A stretch of DNA of 44,799 nucleotides from Anaerolineae bacterium (GTDB taxonomy: Bacteria; Chloroflexota; Anaerolineae; Anaerolineales; Villigracilaceae), in contig JABGOQ010000055.1 of NCBI GenBank assembly GCA_018645405.1, positions 1 through 44,799 of the forward strand, read 5' to 3'. The notes under the pieces are model-generated. The model searched no databases, was not told where the DNA came from, and saw only the letters and a program-made list of their open reading frames with translations. How positions within the stretch are numbered: the first letter of the stretch is position 1; each line of letters starts with the position of its first letter. Below are positions 16,173-23,688 of the stretch, one piece after another. The translations under genes and the position numbers were made by a program.

Positions 16173-17693
16173 ATGGATTTTCTTTCTAATCACTTACTGA
16201 GCGTAATTCTCTTCTTCCCTGTCTTTGTGGCGTTGGTTATTTGGTTCTTGCCCAAAGAGGAAGAAACACTCATCCGCTGGACGGCTTTTATTGGCAGTCT
16301 GGTTCCCTTTGCGTTGACTCTGGTAGTTTGGTTTAGTTTTGACCAAAGCATGAGCAGTGTCTTCCAATTTGAAGAGAATTATATTTGGTACGAAACAATC
16401 AACTCGAATTTTCATATTGGCGTTGACGGGATTTCTCTCAGCATGGTCTTGTTAACTACCTTGCTGACCCCCTTGGCGATTTTGGCATCTTTCAGTGTAA
16501 AAGATAAAATAAAACCCTATATGATGCTCTTCCTCTTTTTGGAAATGGGCATGTTAGGCGTTTTCTTGGCAATGGATTTGCTGATCTTCTTCGTCTTTTG
16601 GGAGATTGGCCTTGTGCCAATGTATTTCCTCATTAACCAATGGGGCTCCAAGAACAGAAATTATGCCTCACTGAAGTTCATGATTTATACAGTCGGTGGC
16701 TCTTTGGGCTTGCTCTTGGCTATCCAGTTGCTCGGTGTTCTTTTTGGCACTTATGATATAGCCGCGGTTACCGAAGGTTGGACTGCTCTGAGCGGAACAA
16801 CGATGGGCATGGATGTAGACACTGTCAAGAATATAACTTTCTGGGCATTTGTAGTGGCTTTCGCCATCAAAGTTCCTGTGTGGCCCTTCCACACTTGGTT
16901 GCCCGATGCGCATACCGAAGCCCCCACAGCTGGCTCAATGATTTTGGCTGGCGTTTTGCTCAAATTGGGCGCCTACGGTTTCATCCGTCTTGTGCTTCCG
17001 CTTTATCCTGAGCAATCGGCGCATTTTGCTGGCTGGCTGGCTTTCCTTGCTGTGATGGCAATAGTCTTTGGTGCATTCGGTGCTTATGGTCAATGGGATT
17101 TCAAACGTCTCGTGGCTTATTCCTCCGTCAATCATATGGGATTTGTGCTGCTCGGTATCGCTGCCGCCGCCAAAGCTTATGGCACAGCCAATGCGCATAT
17201 CGCTATGAACGGCGCAATTTTGCAGATGTTTAATCACGGTCTCTCCGCTGCGGGGATGTTCTTCTTGGTCGGTGTGATTTACGAACGCACACATACCCGT
17301 GATTTGCGCAAATTTGGTGGTCTTTTCCCGTTGGTTCCGATTTACGGTGGTATCTTGATTTTCACCAGTATGGCATCCCTTGGTTTGCCCGGCTTGAACG
17401 GTTTCGTCTCTGAGTTCCTCGTGGTACGAGGTGCATGGGGCGAGTTAGCTGGATACACCGCGGCTGGTATGCTCGGTTTGCTCTTTACAGGTGCTTATAT
17501 TCTCAAAGGTGTCAAAAACGTGCTACATGGACCCATGAACGAAGAATGGGCGCATGGCGAGCATAAATTGACCGAAATTAACACCCGTGAAATCGTTGTT
17601 ATGGTTCCCTTGATGGTACTGATGCTTGTTTTAGGCATTGCGCCCGCATGGTTGCTTTCAGTCATCAATAATGCTGTAACAGCGTTGTTCTAA
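16173..17693 (+). CDS. nuoM: NADH-quinone oxidoreductase subunit M, first copy (canonical residues)
   Basis: 506 residues, 14 predicted helices. All proton-path residues of the MrpA/MrpD-like antiporter family are seen: Glu144 in FFVFWEIGLVPMY (TM5), Lys233 in AFAIKVPVWPFHTWLPDAHT (TM7), Lys264 in GVLLKLGAYG (TM8) and Glu414 in NGFVSEFLVV (TM12). The PTAGSMILAG signature of NuoM is intact. GACAGGAGTG precedes the ATG. It is followed after 11 bp by a second, more divergent NuoM gene. This copy should be an active pumping subunit. Confidence 0.95.
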   Translation: MDFLSNHLLSVILFFPVFVALVIWFLPKEEETLIRWTAFIGSLVPFALTLVVWFSFDQSMSSVFQFEENYIWYETINSNFHIGVDGISLSMVLLTTLLTPLAILASFSVKDKIKPYMMLFLFLEMGMLGVFLAMDLLIFFVFWEIGLVPMYFLINQWGSKNRNYASLKFMIYTVGGSLGLLLAIQLLGVLFGTYDIAAVTEGWTALSGTTMGMDVDTVKNITFWAFVVAFAIKVPVWPFHTWLPDAHTEAPTAGSMILAGVLLKLGAYGFIRLVLPLYPEQSAHFAGWLAFLAVMAIVFGAFGAYGQWDFKRLVAYSSVNHMGFVLLGIAAAAKAYGTANAHIAMNGAILQMFNHGLSAAGMFFLVGVIYERTHTRDLRKFGGLFPLVPIYGGILIFTSMASLGLPGLNGFVSEFLVVRGAWGELAGYTAAGMLGLLFTGAYILKGVKNVLHGPMNEEWAHGEHKLTEINTREIVVMVPLMVLMLVLGIAPAWLLSVINNAVTALF

Positions 17694-17704
17694 GAGGTGC
17701 ACAA

Positions 17705-19177
17705 ATGACATTTCCTATTCTTAGTGTAATTATCTTTAGCCCGCTTGTGGCGGCTCTCATCATCTTATTGATGCCCGCCGACCGCAAGACGGAAATCCGC
17801 GTGGCGGCGTTGGTGACAGCAACTTTTGCTCTCATTCTTTCGCTTTGGGTCTATCTGAGTTATGACCAAGCCGCTGCTGGTTACCAATTCATCGAGAAAT
17901 ACAGTTGGATGCCCCAGTTCGGCATCAGCTTACATCTCGGCGTGGACGGTATCAGCACCCCGCTTGTCCTTCTGACAGGCGTGGTCATGTTCACAGGCGT
18001 AATTATCTCTTGGGGCATTGAAGATCGTCCTCGTGAGTTCTTTGCCTTCCTTTTCCTCTTGGCGAGTGGCGTTTTCGGCGTTTTTGTTGCGCTTGATTTA
18101 TTCATGCTCTTCTTTTTCTACGAAATCGCCGTATTCCCGATGTACTTGCTCATCGCCATTTGGGGCTGGGTCAAGACCCGCGAATACGCCGCCATGAAGT
18201 TGACACTTTATCTCTTTATTGGCTCAGTCATCGCTCTTGTGGGTGCGCTGGCAATGTACTTCGAAAGTGGCATGGGGACGTTCAATATGCTCACACTCGA
18301 AACCGCCAATTTCTCCCCCGAATTCCAGAAAATTTGGTTCTTACCCGTTTTCATGGGCTTCGCAGTTTTGGGCGGTATTTGGCCCTTCCACAACTGGTCG
18401 CCAGATGGACACGTTGCTGCACCTACAGCCGTATCCATGTTCCACGCAGGTGTATTGATGAAGCTCGGCGCATTCGCCGCTCTTCGCGTAGGCATTATGT
18501 TGCTTCCTGTAGGTGCAAAAGAATGGTCTTGGCTTATCTTCGCTTTTGCAACAGTTAACGTAGTCTATGGCGCATTCATCGCCATGACCCAAACCGACCT
18601 GAAATATATGATCGGTTTCTCCTCTGTCTCGCACATGGGCTTGGTCGTTCTCGGCTTTTCAACCCTCACCGCAGATGGCATGACTGGCGCAGGCGTGCAG
18701 ATGTTCTCTCACGGCGTCATGACAGCCCTCTTCTTTGCCGCAACCGGCATGATATACGATCGAGCGCATACTCGCCATATCCCCGAGCTGGGAGGTATGA
18801 TGAAGCCCCTCCCATGGGTCGGTACCGCCTTTATTGTTGGTGGTCTTGTCTCAATGGGTATGCCCGGTTTTTCTGGCTTTGTTGCCGAATTCCCCATTTT
18901 TATGGGTGTATGGCAAGTCACACCTTGGGTCGCCATCCTCGCCGTTATTTCAATCGTTATTACTGCCGCATATATTATGCTCGCAATCCGCCGCACCTTT
19001 TTTGGCGAAATGCCTGCAGCATTTGAAGGGCATATCACCCCTATCAAAGCCATCGATAAAATCGCTCTCGTTTTATTGGCAGGCTTAATGATTGGCTTGG
19101 GCATGTTCCCCTCAATCATGGTGCCGATGGTCGCAACCGGCGTAGAAAATGTACTCCGTATCTTAGGAGGTGCATAA
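17705..19177 (+). CDS. nuoM: NADH-quinone oxidoreductase subunit M, second copy lacking the TM7 lysine
   Basis: 490 residues, full length, co-directional and 11 bp after the first nuoM. Glu140 (FFFYEIAVFPMY, TM5), Lys253 (GVLMKLGAFA, TM8) and Glu395 (SGFVAEFPIF, TM12) are kept. The TM7 segment reads GFAVLGGIWPFHNWSPDGHV, so Leu222 (TTG, 18368-18370) stands where the first copy has Lys233 and E. coli NuoM has Lys234; there is no lysine between residues 209 and 253. The usual TWLPDAH is also altered to NWSPDGH. The frame is unbroken, so this is not a pseudogene. It is probably the fourth antiporter-like subunit, modified in its pumping chemistry. Confidence 0.93.
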   Translation: MTFPILSVIIFSPLVAALIILLMPADRKTEIRVAALVTATFALILSLWVYLSYDQAAAGYQFIEKYSWMPQFGISLHLGVDGISTPLVLLTGVVMFTGVIISWGIEDRPREFFAFLFLLASGVFGVFVALDLFMLFFFYEIAVFPMYLLIAIWGWVKTREYAAMKLTLYLFIGSVIALVGALAMYFESGMGTFNMLTLETANFSPEFQKIWFLPVFMGFAVLGGIWPFHNWSPDGHVAAPTAVSMFHAGVLMKLGAFAALRVGIMLLPVGAKEWSWLIFAFATVNVVYGAFIAMTQTDLKYMIGFSSVSHMGLVVLGFSTLTADGMTGAGVQMFSHGVMTALFFAATGMIYDRAHTRHIPELGGMMKPLPWVGTAFIVGGLVSMGMPGFSGFVAEFPIFMGVWQVTPWVAILAVISIVITAAYIMLAIRRTFFGEMPAAFEGHITPIKAIDKIALVLLAGLMIGLGMFPSIMVPMVATGVENVLRILGGA

Positions 19178-20617
19178 ATGTTTAGTTCCTCTATGATTAT
19201 GGCAATCCTGCCAGAAATTCTTCTCCTTGTCTTGGGATTACTCGTCCTCGTCTTCGATATTATTTGGAAGAAGCGAGACGGACGTGATTTGGGCTGGCTC
19301 ACTGCGGGTGGACTTCTCTTCATCCTCATCTTAAGTGCCTTCCTCGTCAGACCTGCTACATCTACCGAGGTCTTCGGTGGGATGCTCCGCTACGATATGA
19401 TGGGCTTTGTCTTCAAGATGCTCTTCATCTTTGGAGCGATGATTACCTCCCTCTTCATGATGGATTCTGAGAAGCTCGGCAATCGTGGCGAATCCTATAT
19501 CCTTTTACTGACCGCCACCATTGGTATGAGCCTCATGGCTTCTGCCGCCGATTTGGTGATGCTCTACCTCGCCATTGAAACCACCTCCATCCCCATGTAT
19601 GTCCTCGCTGGTTTTATGCGTGATGATAAAAAATCAACCGAAGCTGGACTTAAGTACTTGCTCTTTGGCGCAATGGCATCTACGATCATGCTCTATGGTT
19701 TTAGCTTGATTTTCGGCTTCACTGGCTCAACGGATTTAGTTGCCATCACTGGCTTCTCTATGCCTTTGGCTATCGGTATTATCATCTTGATCATGGTCGG
19801 GATTGCTTTCAAAATTTCGCTGGCTCCCTTCCATTTCTGGGCCCCCGACGTTTATGAAGGCGCGCCCACACCCATCACCGGCTTCCTTTCCACTGCCTCC
19901 AAAGCGGCTGGATTTGCCGTCCTGATGCGTCTTTTCTTGGGCTTATTCCCAGCAGGCGGTGACTATGCCCCCATGTGGACAATGGTAATGGCAGTCCTTG
20001 CCACAGTTACCATGACGCTCGGCAATGTAGTCGCTTTATCGCAGACAAATATCAAACGCATGTTAGCCTACTCTTCTGTAGCTCACGCAGGATACGCCCT
20101 AGTCGGCGTAGTTTCCCTCTCTGAGTTGGGTGTTGGCTCTGTAACTTTCTATCTCATTGCCTATGTTATGACCAACCTTGCTGCATTTGGTATTATTGCC
20201 GCTTTCAGCAAAATTGTAGGCTCAGACGAAATCTCTGCCTACGCAGGGATGAGTAGACGCAATTACGGGCTTGGACTCGTGGCGTTGGTCGCCTTCCTGT
20301 CGTTGACAGGGATGCCCCCATTTGGCGGATTTGTTGCCAAAGTCTTCGTCTTTGCCGCCGCTGTCGAAGCCGGTATGATTTGGCTGGCAATAGTTGGTAT
20401 CCTAAACTCCATCGTAGGGCTTTACTACTACCTCACATTCCTGAAAGTAGTCTATCTCCACCGTATGGAAGGGGAAAATGAAGAAGCACATCCCATTCCG
20501 CTTACACGTCCCTATGCCATTGCATTGACAGTTTTATCTTTCGCAATTCTCCTGATTGGTGTAATCTTTGGCCCTTGGTTCAATATCGCCAGCTCTGCGG
20601 CGCAGGGATTATTCTAA
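19178..20617 (+). CDS. nuoN: NADH-quinone oxidoreductase subunit N
   Basis: 479 residues, usual size. Glu134 in LYLAIETTSIPMYVLAGF (TM5), Lys212 in IAFKISLAPFHFWAPDVYEG (TM7) and Lys242 in STASKAAGF (TM8) are the expected NuoN residues. The ATG directly follows the nuoM stop (TAAATG), with GGAGG upstream inside nuoM. It is the last gene of the operon; a strong hairpin terminator follows. Confidence 0.96.
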   Translation: MFSSSMIMAILPEILLLVLGLLVLVFDIIWKKRDGRDLGWLTAGGLLFILILSAFLVRPATSTEVFGGMLRYDMMGFVFKMLFIFGAMITSLFMMDSEKLGNRGESYILLLTATIGMSLMASAADLVMLYLAIETTSIPMYVLAGFMRDDKKSTEAGLKYLLFGAMASTIMLYGFSLIFGFTGSTDLVAITGFSMPLAIGIIILIMVGIAFKISLAPFHFWAPDVYEGAPTPITGFLSTASKAAGFAVLMRLFLGLFPAGGDYAPMWTMVMAVLATVTMTLGNVVALSQTNIKRMLAYSSVAHAGYALVGVVSLSELGVGSVTFYLIAYVMTNLAAFGIIAAFSKIVGSDEISAYAGMSRRNYGLGLVALVAFLSLTGMPPFGGFVAKVFVFAAAVEAGMIWLAIVGILNSIVGLYYYLTFLKVVYLHRMEGENEEAHPIPLTRPYAIALTVLSFAILLIGVIFGPWFNIASSAAQGLF

Positions 20618-20656
20618 AATTATAAGTCACGCTTCAAACGTGGCAAAATTTGAACA

Positions 20657-20696
20657 AAAAAAGGAGCGGACACAATATTGTGTCCGCTCCTTTTTT
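20657..20696. terminator. Strong bidirectional terminator after nuoN
   Basis: GGAGCGGACACAAT and its perfect complement meet at 20676/20677 with almost no loop sequence, flanked by A7 on the left and T6 on the right. It serves both nuoN and the convergent usp gene. Confidence 0.9.
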
Positions 20697-20704
20697 CTTT
20701 GTGA

Positions 20705-21619
20705 TCAAGCATCTTCATCATTACCTTTGACAACCAGCACTGAGCAGGGGGCATAATGCAGTAGTTTGCGAGAGACGCTACCTAAAATCCAGCTTCTGAC
20801 GGGACCCAGCCCACGCCCACCGCAGACAATTAAATCAATATCTTGGTCTTTGGCGTAATGGATTATTTCTGTTGCCCCATCTCCGCTGATGAGACTGATT
20901 TGCGCGTCTATCCCTTTTTCTTGAAGGTTTTTACGCGCATCTGCTAATATTTTTTTACCGGCTTCTTCTTCTCTTTTTGCTCGTTTTTTAGTTTCTTCTC
21001 TGATTTTATCGATAGGAACAATGTAGGAAGCGTCCAGTGTGCTGGTTTGATACTGTAACTGCATAAGCTCTTGTTCGCTGGGGACAGGCGGAGAAATATG
21101 TAAAATATCGAATTTTGTATCTGCTGGGAAGGGGAAATCACCGATGCAATGAAGCATTTTATTGCTTTCTTCTGAACCATCAACGGTCAATAAAACACGC
21201 TTAAGCCCCGTATATGGGGCGCGAACGACCAGTATTGGGCGTTGAGCATGCTCTGTAACTTGTTGCACGACGCCGCCGAGTAAGATGCCGAGTGTGGCGC
21301 GCAAACCTTTTGCTCCAATAACTATCATGCTGGCTTGATGGTTTTTTGCCACTTCAATAATGGTTTCAGCGGGATGTCCTAGCAATAGTTTGCTACTAAT
21401 ACATTTCCCCTGATTTTTCAATTTCTCTACGGTAACTTCAAGCGCATTTTCTATAGCCCAGACTTTTGATGTATCAGTTGGTGTAAAAACACGCAATGCC
21501 ATGATGCAACTTTCTTCATCTAGTCGTAAGTCCTCAAGTAATTGGACGGCTGCTTGTGAATGTTTTGAGCCATCATCAGCGAGCAGGATATTGAGGGTGC
21601 ATAGCATAGGGATAATCAT
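20705..21619 (-). CDS. Tandem universal stress protein (two UspA domains)
   Basis: 304 residues from the ATG at 21619, which is preceded by AAAGGAGG; an upstream ATG in the same frame (21652) has no ribosome binding site. Two Usp domains are visible, about residues 6-145 and 148-300. Both keep a nucleotide-loop motif: IGAKGLRATLGILLGG in the first and CGGRGLGPVRSWILGSVS in the second; the latter fits the ATP-binding G-2x-G-9x-G-S pattern exactly. Such tandem proteins act in stress or growth-arrest responses. It lies between the nuo and atp operons and has a long leader (about 130 nt) with a hairpin. Confidence 0.92.
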   Translation of the reverse strand: MIIPMLCTLNILLADDGSKHSQAAVQLLEDLRLDEESCIMALRVFTPTDTSKVWAIENALEVTVEKLKNQGKCISSKLLLGHPAETIIEVAKNHQASMIVIGAKGLRATLGILLGGVVQQVTEHAQRPILVVRAPYTGLKRVLLTVDGSEESNKMLHCIGDFPFPADTKFDILHISPPVPSEQELMQLQYQTSTLDASYIVPIDKIREETKKRAKREEEAGKKILADARKNLQEKGIDAQISLISGDGATEIIHYAKDQDIDLIVCGGRGLGPVRSWILGSVSRKLLHYAPCSVLVVKGNDEDA

Positions 21620-21643
21620 TTTTTCCTCCTTTTCCAAAAGAAA

Positions 21644-21679
21644 ATAAGCCAAGAGCTACGATGTCTTCACTTGGCTTAT
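21644..21679 (-). promoter_or_regulatory. Leader hairpin, possible attenuator of the usp gene
   Basis: On the minus strand, ATAAGCCAAG and CTTGGCTTAT form a perfect 10-bp stem with a 16-nt loop, followed by TTTCTTTT and then the AAAGGAGG ribosome binding site. A terminator-like structure directly before the ribosome binding site suggests attenuation or RNA stabilisation. Confidence 0.45.
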
Positions 21680-21758
21680 CTTTGATGGTTTATATTGAAA
21701 GGAACGGTGTGCGCAGAGATGAAACCAAGTTTCCCCTGCTTTGATTCACTCTATATTC

Positions 21759-21787
21759 ATTCTAGCATTAAGAAAGTGCGATTGCAA
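21759..21787 (-). promoter_or_regulatory. Promoter of the usp gene
   Basis: On the minus strand TTGCAA (21787-21782) and TAGAAT (21764-21759) are spaced by 17 bp. Transcription would start about 130 nt before the ATG. Confidence 0.5.
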
Positions 21788-21981
21788 ATTTTTGGACGAT
21801 TTGTGCGTTTTAAGACACTGTCTATATAAAATGCATGAGGGTGAGATAAATACCGCACTCCTCTCAACATGGATAAAAAACCAGAGATGTGCTCTATTCC
21901 AACGCGAATCATGAAAGAAGCTATTTTAACGGAATCAAGCCCAAATTCGCGCGCGAATCGGCTTTTTATCCCACAAATTAA

Positions 21982-22010
21982 TTGACCCATCAAAACCCCT
22001 ATGTTATAAT
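21982..22010 (+). promoter_or_regulatory. Promoter of the atp operon
   Basis: TTGACC (21982-21987), a 17-bp spacer and a perfect TATAAT (22005-22010). The -10 ends 8 nt before the atpI ATG at 22019, so the mRNA should start at or next to the start codon. A 14-bp palindrome at 21945-21958 lies just upstream. Confidence 0.75.
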
Positions 22011-22018
22011 CGGCACTT

Positions 22019-22309
22019 ATGAGTCAACTTGAAAATCAGTCAAATAATCAGTCAAATAATCGTTTTAATGCAATAATTATGACGGTTGTTGGGCAAGTAG
22101 GTTGCTTAACCCCCATGATTATTCTGGTTGCTCTTTTTACAGGATTATGGCTAGATGGTTATTTTGAGACGAAGCCATTATTTACCATTCTTTTTATCGT
22201 TGGGAGTGCGCCGGTTTCAATTTTTGCTCTTTACAAAATTGTTAAAACGGCAACTACTAAATTGAAAATAGATGACGAAAGTTTGAAGGAGGATCTAAAT
22301 CGTGAGTGA
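22019..22309 (+). CDS. atpI: ATP synthase accessory protein, AtpZ/AtpI-like
   Basis: 96 residues with two hydrophobic helices joined by a short loop (GLWLDGYFETKPLFTILFIVG), the usual AtpZ/AtpI pattern found at the head of atp operons. The protein is thought to help c-ring assembly or Mg2+ uptake. No Shine-Dalgarno is present; the consensus promoter ends 8 nt upstream, so translation probably starts on a leaderless mRNA. Its stop overlaps the GTG of atpB by 8 bp. The N-terminal NQSNNQSNN is a short low-complexity run. Confidence 0.8.
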   Translation: MSQLENQSNNQSNNRFNAIIMTVVGQVGCLTPMIILVALFTGLWLDGYFETKPLFTILFIVGSAPVSIFALYKIVKTATTKLKIDDESLKEDLNRE

Positions 22310-23339
22310 ACAAAAAACCGAAGAACGGGTTTGGGCACGATGGGTAGTTCTGGGCGCAATTTTGCTCGGGGCATTCTTGTTTACCGGTTTCTTTGGAATC
22401 GGTCTAAATATTAAACCTATTATGCCCGAAGTCTTTTTGCCCGGTGAAGTCTTGAGTGATACGCCCTTATTTGGCATTCCTGGACTTTATCTGACCAATA
22501 CCTTCGTAGGAATGATTGGCGCAGATATAGCCGTTTTCTTGATTGCTTTTTTCATTTATCGTGGCGTGAAAAGCGGTGCTATGGCATTATCTGGTGTTAG
22601 TGGGGCAGTTGAAGCCTTGCTCGAAGCCTTACAAAATATGACCGAAGGTACCGCCGGAAAATGGACGAAGGATATTTTCCCTTGGTTTGCTACAATTACC
22701 TTATTGGTTTTATCGGCTAACTGGCTTGGTTTATTACCCGGTGTTGAAACCATTGGCTTGCTCCATGAAGGACATGGCGAATACTCTGTTCGTACCGTTG
22801 CTGGCATACAGACCATTTGGGATGACTCTGCTGAGATGGCAGATGCTCATGGTGAAGCAGCTGTTGCAGAACATGGCGAAGCAGAAGAACATCATGGCGC
22901 AGCCATAGTACCTTTCTTCCGCCCGGTATCCACTGATTTGAACTTTACCTTTGCTTTAGCGTTGGTTGCAGTTGTGATGGTGCAAGTAATTGGCTTCAAA
23001 GCATTGGGGTGGGGATACTTAACCAAATTCTGGAACACAAAACACTTTTTTGATAAACCAATTTTTGGGTTTATCGACTTTGGCGTAGGATTGCTGGAAC
23101 TGGTTTCTGAGATTTCAAAAATCCTTTCTTTTGCCTTCCGTCTTTTTGGTAATCTTTTTGCAGGAGCAGTCCTGATTTTTGTTATGGGCTCTCTTGTGCC
23201 TTTCTTCGTTCCCGCAATGTTTTATATGCTTGAACTCTTCGTTGGTATGATTCAGGCAATTGTTTTCGGTATGCTAACCATGACCTTTATGGCACAAGCT
23301 ACTCAAAGCCACGGCGATCACGACGAGGCTCACGCGTAA
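22302..23339 (+). CDS. atpB: ATP synthase Fo subunit a
   Basis: 345 residues, longer than E. coli subunit a (271). It starts with GTG, preceded 9 bp earlier by AAGGAGG. The essential arginine is Arg280 in ILSFAFRLFGNLFAG, and the C-terminal helix holds the expected GMIQAIVFGMLTM. A His/Glu-rich insert (about residues 178-200, DAHGEAAVAEHGEAEEHHG) lies in the loop after the WLGLLPGVET helix, and the C-terminus ends in HGDHDEAHA. The translation reaction is proton transfer with the c-ring. It overlaps atpI and is followed by an 80-bp structured gap before atpE. Confidence 0.95.
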   Translation: MSEQKTEERVWARWVVLGAILLGAFLFTGFFGIGLNIKPIMPEVFLPGEVLSDTPLFGIPGLYLTNTFVGMIGADIAVFLIAFFIYRGVKSGAMALSGVSGAVEALLEALQNMTEGTAGKWTKDIFPWFATITLLVLSANWLGLLPGVETIGLLHEGHGEYSVRTVAGIQTIWDDSAEMADAHGEAAVAEHGEAEEHHGAAIVPFFRPVSTDLNFTFALALVAVVMVQVIGFKALGWGYLTKFWNTKHFFDKPIFGFIDFGVGLLELVSEISKILSFAFRLFGNLFAGAVLIFVMGSLVPFFVPAMFYMLELFVGMIQAIVFGMLTMTFMAQATQSHGDHDEAHA

Positions 23340-23347
23340 AAATTTAA

Positions 23348-23399
23348 TTTCGGGCAATATGCTCGGGAAACTATTTAGAGGCGGTTACCCCGCCCGAAA
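23348..23399 (+). promoter_or_regulatory. Structured leader before atpE
   Basis: TTTCGGGC (23348-23355) pairs with GCCCGAAA (23392-23399); inside it GGCGG and CCGCC can form a second hairpin. The element GAAACTATTT-G/A-GAGG occurs twice, once in the loop and once just downstream where it supplies the atpE ribosome binding site. It may boost or balance atpE translation. Confidence 0.4.
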
Positions 23400-23419
23400 C
23401 TATTTGGAGGTTTTTTAAA

Positions 23420-23659
23420 ATGGATTTAGCAGCTGCTACTATTCTCGGAAAATTGATCGGTGCTGGATTGGCTATGATTGGCGCAATCGGCGCAGGTGCT
23501 GGTATCGGTATCGTTACCAGCGGTGCTGTTCAGGCTATGGGTCGTAACCCAGATGCGGCAGGCAATATCCAGACAAATATGATTCTCGGCATCGCATTTG
23601 CAGAAGCCGTTGCTATCTATTGTCTCGTTGTTGCTCTTCTTATTCTCTTTGTTTTCTAA
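23420..23659 (+). CDS. atpE: ATP synthase Fo subunit c
   Basis: 79 residues forming the two-helix hairpin of the c-ring. The ion-binding carboxylate is Glu62 in GIAFAEAVAIY, and the polar loop is GRNPDAAG. The Na+-type residues are absent: no Gln in the first helix (GAGAGIGIVTSG) and Ala rather than Ser/Thr after Glu62, so a proton-driven enzyme is expected. The ribosome binding site TTGGAGG is strong, consistent with high copy number of c. Confidence 0.96.
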   Translation: MDLAAATILGKLIGAGLAMIGAIGAGAGIGIVTSGAVQAMGRNPDAAGNIQTNMILGIAFAEAVAIYCLVVALLILFVF

Positions 23660-23688
23660 AATTAAGAATAAAATAAGAGGAGATATAA

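Larger units (their letters stand above)
21620..22018. other. 399-bp divergent control region between usp and atp genes
   Basis: No convincing gene. It holds the usp leader hairpin, the usp promoter (21759-21787), a 14-bp perfect palindrome ATTCGCGCGCGAAT (21945-21958) and the atp promoter (21982-22010). About 21790-21940 shows nothing recognisable. Confidence 0.6.

Noticed and set aside
17705-19177. Second nuoM as a pseudogene
   Set aside because: The frame is full-length, other catalytic residues are kept, and the ribosome binding site and spacing are normal.
21757-21993. Minus-strand 78-codon frame in the usp-atp gap
   Set aside because: It covers both promoters, has no ribosome binding site and no recognisable composition.
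23420-23659. Sodium-type c subunit
   Set aside because: The Gln in helix 1 and the Ser/Thr after the carboxylate are absent, so a proton-type ring is more likely.
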